Assembly: GCA_025869455.1 (NCBI GenBank)
Contig: JAOZVT010000656.1
Location: 1-7,990 of the forward strand
Direction: 5' to 3'
Source of the DNA: Prosthecobacter sp.
GTDB lineage: Bacteria; Verrucomicrobiota; Verrucomicrobiia; Verrucomicrobiales; Verrucomicrobiaceae
Length of the DNA: 7,990 nt
Positions 5,367 to 7,990 of the stretch are shown here, in pieces (the stretch's first letter is position 1; each line of letters starts with the position of its first letter). A program made the position numbers and the translations under genes. Under the pieces are notes generated by a model. That model saw nothing but the letters and a program-made list of their open reading frames with translations. It did not search any database and was not told the DNA's origin.

Positions 5367-7067
5367 ATGACTTGCTCAACCTTGCGATCTCTTGGCGTAG
5401 CCGCGTGTGGCCTCGCTCTATCCACCTCACTTACCTTTTCCGCTGAAGTCGTCGAGGCCGATGTCTGTGTCTATGGCGGCACCAGTGGCGGAGTTGCCGC
5501 AGCCGTTCAGGCCGCTCGTCTTGGAAAAAGCGTTGTCATTGCAGAGCCTGGGCATCATCTCGGCGGGATGACGTCGGGTGGTCTCAGTGCGGTGGATATT
5601 GGCGACCCAAGAAGTGTCGGCGGCATCTCCCGTGAATATTTCACCAAGCTAGCTGCCACCGTGGGCATCGTGTTGGCTTGGGACAAAGCCTTTGAAGCCA
5701 AAGGCGGCGGACCTGCCACAGGTGGGGCTTATGCGATTGAGCCACACAAAGCCGAAGAGGTCTTCACTCAAATGGCCCAAGAAGCAGGCGTGAAAGTTCA
5801 CTTCGAAGCTCGACTGGCGAAGGTCGTTAAAAACGGTCCACGCATCACGGAGTTTACCACCGAAGACGGTACGACCTTCCGCGCTAAGATGTTTATTGAT
5901 ACCACCTATGAAGGCGATCTCATGGCCAAGGCTGGTGTCAGCTACACGCTCATGCGTGAAGGCAATGCAAAGTACGGCGAAAAGTACAATGGCATTCACT
6001 ACGTGGAAAAATTCAAGCCGCGCACGGGTCATTTGCAACCCGGTGAGAATGGCCGTGTCACAGGAGGTCAGGGCGTGTGGGACCGGGACTTTCCGCTGGA
6101 TCCTTACGTGATTAAAGGCGACCCAAAGAGTGGTCTGCTGCCGCTCATTCAAGAAGGTGATCCAGGCACTCCGGGGGAACCTGCCCCAGGTGTGCAAGCT
6201 TATTGCTTTCGCCTGTGTCTGAGCACTGATCCTGCCAATAGCCTGCCGATTGAGCCTCCAGCAGACTATGATCCGAAGCGTTATGAGATCATCGTCCGCT
6301 TCATTGAAGCCTGTCTAGCCAATGGTGATGACATGGATCTGCGCTGGTTTTCAAAATACGATGCCTTGCCTAACCAGAAGTGGGATTTCAATACGGCGAC
6401 CTTTGGTGGCAATCTTCCCGGGGCTAGCCACGAGTGGCCAGAAGCGAGTTATACGCGTCGTGTCCAGATCGCCAAAGATCATGAAAATTACCATCGCGGC
6501 TTGCTGCACTTTCTCGCCACAGACCCGCGGGTGCCTGAAAAAGTGCGCCAGGATGTGAAGCGTTTTGGTCTGCCTAAAGATGAGTTTGCAGACACGGGCG
6601 GCTGGCCGCACCAGATCTATGTGCGTGAAGCTCGCCGCATGGTCAGCGATCTCGTTTTGACGGAGCATCATACCTTTGGTCATGAGATCGCGCCCAAATC
6701 TGTCAGTCTAGGAAGCTACGGCACCGACACGCATGAGATTCGCCGCATTGTCAAAGACGGCGTCGTGACACGTGAAGGGAAAACGGCGGGGGGGCGCGAT
6801 GGCTTTGGCCCTTACCAGATTGGTTATGATGCCATCGTTCCGAAGTCGAGCGAGTGCGATAACTTGTTTGTCACTTTTGCCTTGAGCGCTAGCCACACGG
6901 CTTTCAGCAGCATCCGAATGGAACCGGTTTTCATGGTGACCAGCCAGAGTGCAGCCACGGCAGCCGTGATGGCGATTGATGATCAGGTGCCTGTGCAAAA
7001 AGTGGATTATGAAAAACTGCGCACACAGTTGGAAAAGGATGGTCAGGTGCTGACGTGGAAGCGCTAA
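5367..7067 (+). CDS. Exported FAD-dependent oxidoreductase (FAD_oxidored family)
   Basis: A 566-residue flavoprotein with a signal peptide (R7, hydrophobic core VAACGLALSTSLTF, likely cut after FSA at residue 26). The Rossmann motif VYGGTSGGVAAAVQAARLG (35-53) is the family form of the dinucleotide-binding glycine loop. Glu60 in VVIAEP is placed to bind the adenosine ribose, and HLGGMTSGGL follows. Further family hallmarks are FIDTTYEGDLMAKAGVSY in the first half and SASHTAFSSIRMEPVFMVTS plus QSAATAAVMAI near the C-terminus. Together they identify the PF12831-type family, common in secreted form in Verrucomicrobia and Planctomycetes. The substrate is unknown; a sugar derivative is likely from the neighbours. 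Export of a folded flavoprotein usually needs Tat, but no twin arginine is seen, so FAD would be acquired after Sec export. ATG 5367 is preferred for the signal peptide; an in-frame GTG at 5337 would add 10 residues. The gene follows the propeller gene by 70 bp and is probably in the same operon. Confidence 0.9.
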   Translation: MTCSTLRSLGVAACGLALSTSLTFSAEVVEADVCVYGGTSGGVAAAVQAARLGKSVVIAEPGHHLGGMTSGGLSAVDIGDPRSVGGISREYFTKLAATVGIVLAWDKAFEAKGGGPATGGAYAIEPHKAEEVFTQMAQEAGVKVHFEARLAKVVKNGPRITEFTTEDGTTFRAKMFIDTTYEGDLMAKAGVSYTLMREGNAKYGEKYNGIHYVEKFKPRTGHLQPGENGRVTGGQGVWDRDFPLDPYVIKGDPKSGLLPLIQEGDPGTPGEPAPGVQAYCFRLCLSTDPANSLPIEPPADYDPKRYEIIVRFIEACLANGDDMDLRWFSKYDALPNQKWDFNTATFGGNLPGASHEWPEASYTRRVQIAKDHENYHRGLLHFLATDPRVPEKVRQDVKRFGLPKDEFADTGGWPHQIYVREARRMVSDLVLTEHHTFGHEIAPKSVSLGSYGTDTHEIRRIVKDGVVTREGKTAGGRDGFGPYQIGYDAIVPKSSECDNLFVTFALSASHTAFSSIRMEPVFMVTSQSAATAAVMAIDDQVPVQKVDYEKLRTQLEKDGQVLTWKR

Positions 7068-7132
7068 AAAAACGGCAAAGTAATGTCGGTGACCCTTCAT
7101 AAAATCAAACACAACTCCTGATCTATAAACAG

Positions 7133-7990
7133 ATGACACGTCGGACTTCCTTTCTATTGGCGCTCTTCTTGGGGCTTACGGTTTCCGCTCAGGGGGCCGC
7201 ACATCCACCCATGGTGGATCTATCCGCAGACACCTCCAGACAGGTCGTCATCGCCCAAGGCACAGCGGAGGTTTATCAAGGCCACCCGACCACCGTTTTG
7301 CTGCCTGACGGCAAGACAATGTTTTGCGTGTGGACCTATGGTCATGGTGGCGGCTGTGGCCCGATGAAGCGCAGTGATGATGGCGGTAAGACCTGGAGCG
7401 AACTGCTGCCAGTGCCTGAAAACTGGGCGACGACACGCAACTGCCCCGCACTCTATTACCTTACCGATCCTCAGGGTGTCTCGCGTTTGTTTGTCTTTGC
7501 AGGGCAGGGGCCAGGAGGCACTCGCCAGCCGGACAATGGCACCATGAATCAGGCTTATTCATTGGATCAAGGGAAGACCTGGACACCCATGAAGAGCAAT
7601 GACCTGACCTGTGTCATGCCCTTCTGCACCATCATGCCGGTGGATGGCGGCAAGCGTTTGATTGGCCTTTCGAATACACGCCGTCCGGGTGAAACAAAGG
7701 ACACGAAGTCAAACATCGTCACGCAGAGTGAATCCACCGATGGAGGTCTAACCTGGAGCCCTTGGCGCGTGCTCGTGGATCTGGGGGATCTTAAACCCTG
7801 TGAGCCTGAAGTGATTCGTTCACCTGATGGCAAACAACTGCTCTGCCTCATCCGCGAAAACATCCGCACGGAGGGGAGTCACTACATCACCAGTAATGAT
7901 GAAGGGCGCACTTGGTCTCAGGTGAAAACGCTGCCTCCAGGGCTTCATGGTGACCGACACAAAGCTCAGTATGCGCCAGATGGGCGCTTG
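7133..7990 (+). CDS. Exported sialidase-fold (BNR/Asp-box) protein, 3' end outside window
   Basis: The frame starts at ATG 7133 and is open to the last base, giving the first 286 residues. Residues 1-23 form a signal peptide (MTRRTSFLLALFLGLTVSA). Four Asp boxes of the form S-x-D-x-G-x-T-W stand at residues 81-88 (SDDGGKTW), 143-150 (SLDQGKTW), 201-208 (STDGGLTW) and 254-261 (SNDEGRTW). They mark successive blades of a six-bladed sialidase propeller, four of which are visible. The normal FRIP motif carrying the first carboxylate-binding arginine is absent; the equivalent place reads YQGHPTTVLLPDGK. LIRENIR (near 239-245) retains arginines that could belong to the active site. It may therefore be a glycoside hydrolase of the sialidase superfamily with a different substrate rather than a true sialidase. 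It follows the oxidoreductase gene by 65 bp on the same strand, consistent with co-transcription. No Shine-Dalgarno is present. Confidence 0.88.
   Translation, partial: MTRRTSFLLALFLGLTVSAQGAAHPPMVDLSADTSRQVVIAQGTAEVYQGHPTTVLLPDGKTMFCVWTYGHGGGCGPMKRSDDGGKTWSELLPVPENWATTRNCPALYYLTDPQGVSRLFVFAGQGPGGTRQPDNGTMNQAYSLDQGKTWTPMKSNDLTCVMPFCTIMPVDGGKRLIGLSNTRRPGETKDTKSNIVTQSESTDGGLTWSPWRVLVDLGDLKPCEPEVIRSPDGKQLLCLIRENIRTEGSHYITSNDEGRTWSQVKTLPPGLHGDRHKAQYAPDGRL

Noticed and set aside
5397..5408. Possible lipobox VAAC in the oxidoreductase signal peptide
   Set aside because: The Cys lies at residue 14 with too little hydrophobic sequence before it; the hydrophobic core continues past the Cys to a normal FSA cleavage site.
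5649..7139. Minus-strand frames 5649-6197, 6351-6683 and 6708-7139 opposite the oxidoreductase
   Set aside because: They are antisense to a continuous FAD_oxidored gene with all family hallmarks, and show no domain of their own.
7248..7869. Minus-strand frames 7248-7451 and 7567-7869 at the right end
   Set aside because: They lie opposite the sialidase-fold gene, which carries a signal peptide and four Asp boxes in one uninterrupted frame.

Overview
The window reads as a chromosomal segment of a Gram-negative bacterium, most likely a verrucomicrobium of the Prosthecobacter/Verrucomicrobium type. This placement is an inference. It rests on an outer-membrane beta-barrel C-terminus, several Sec-exported proteins, a GntR/LacI hybrid regulator, a secreted PQQ-like propeller next to a secreted FAD_oxidored protein and a BNR-repeat sialidase-like protein, and a near-absence of Shine-Dalgarno sequences. 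No rRNA or phylogenetic marker other than ribosomal protein L9 is present to settle it.

Left part (1-1810): the 3' end of an outer-membrane beta-barrel gene with a strong intrinsic terminator, then an exported 427-residue protein whose first third is a Lys-Val-Pro repeat, with its own terminator. Middle (1909-3615, minus strand): the gene for ribosomal protein L9, with a good Shine-Dalgarno, a likely private promoter and an intrinsic terminator. Upstream of it on the same strand lies a transcriptional regulator with a GntR winged helix and a LacI-type ligand domain. The two left-hand genes converge on rplI, and back-to-back terminators separate them.

A gene-poor stretch of about 500 bp (3616-4111) separates the regulator from a rightward cluster. 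It holds a perfect 15-bp palindrome containing an extended Shine-Dalgarno-like sequence, an 8-bp palindrome, a long-spaced inverted repeat and short overlapping ORFs. It is the natural place for divergent promoters and operators.

Right part (4112-7990, plus strand): three consecutive exported proteins, namely an eight-bladed PQQ-like beta-propeller, an FAD-dependent oxidoreductase of the FAD_oxidored family, and a sialidase-fold protein with four Asp boxes that runs off the right edge. Their spacing (about 70 bp and 65 bp) and shared strand suggest one transcription unit. The plausible reading is an extracytoplasmic carbohydrate- or glycoconjugate-processing set controlled by the adjacent regulator, whose LacI-type domain would sense a sugar-like ligand. 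The substrate cannot be read from the sequence.
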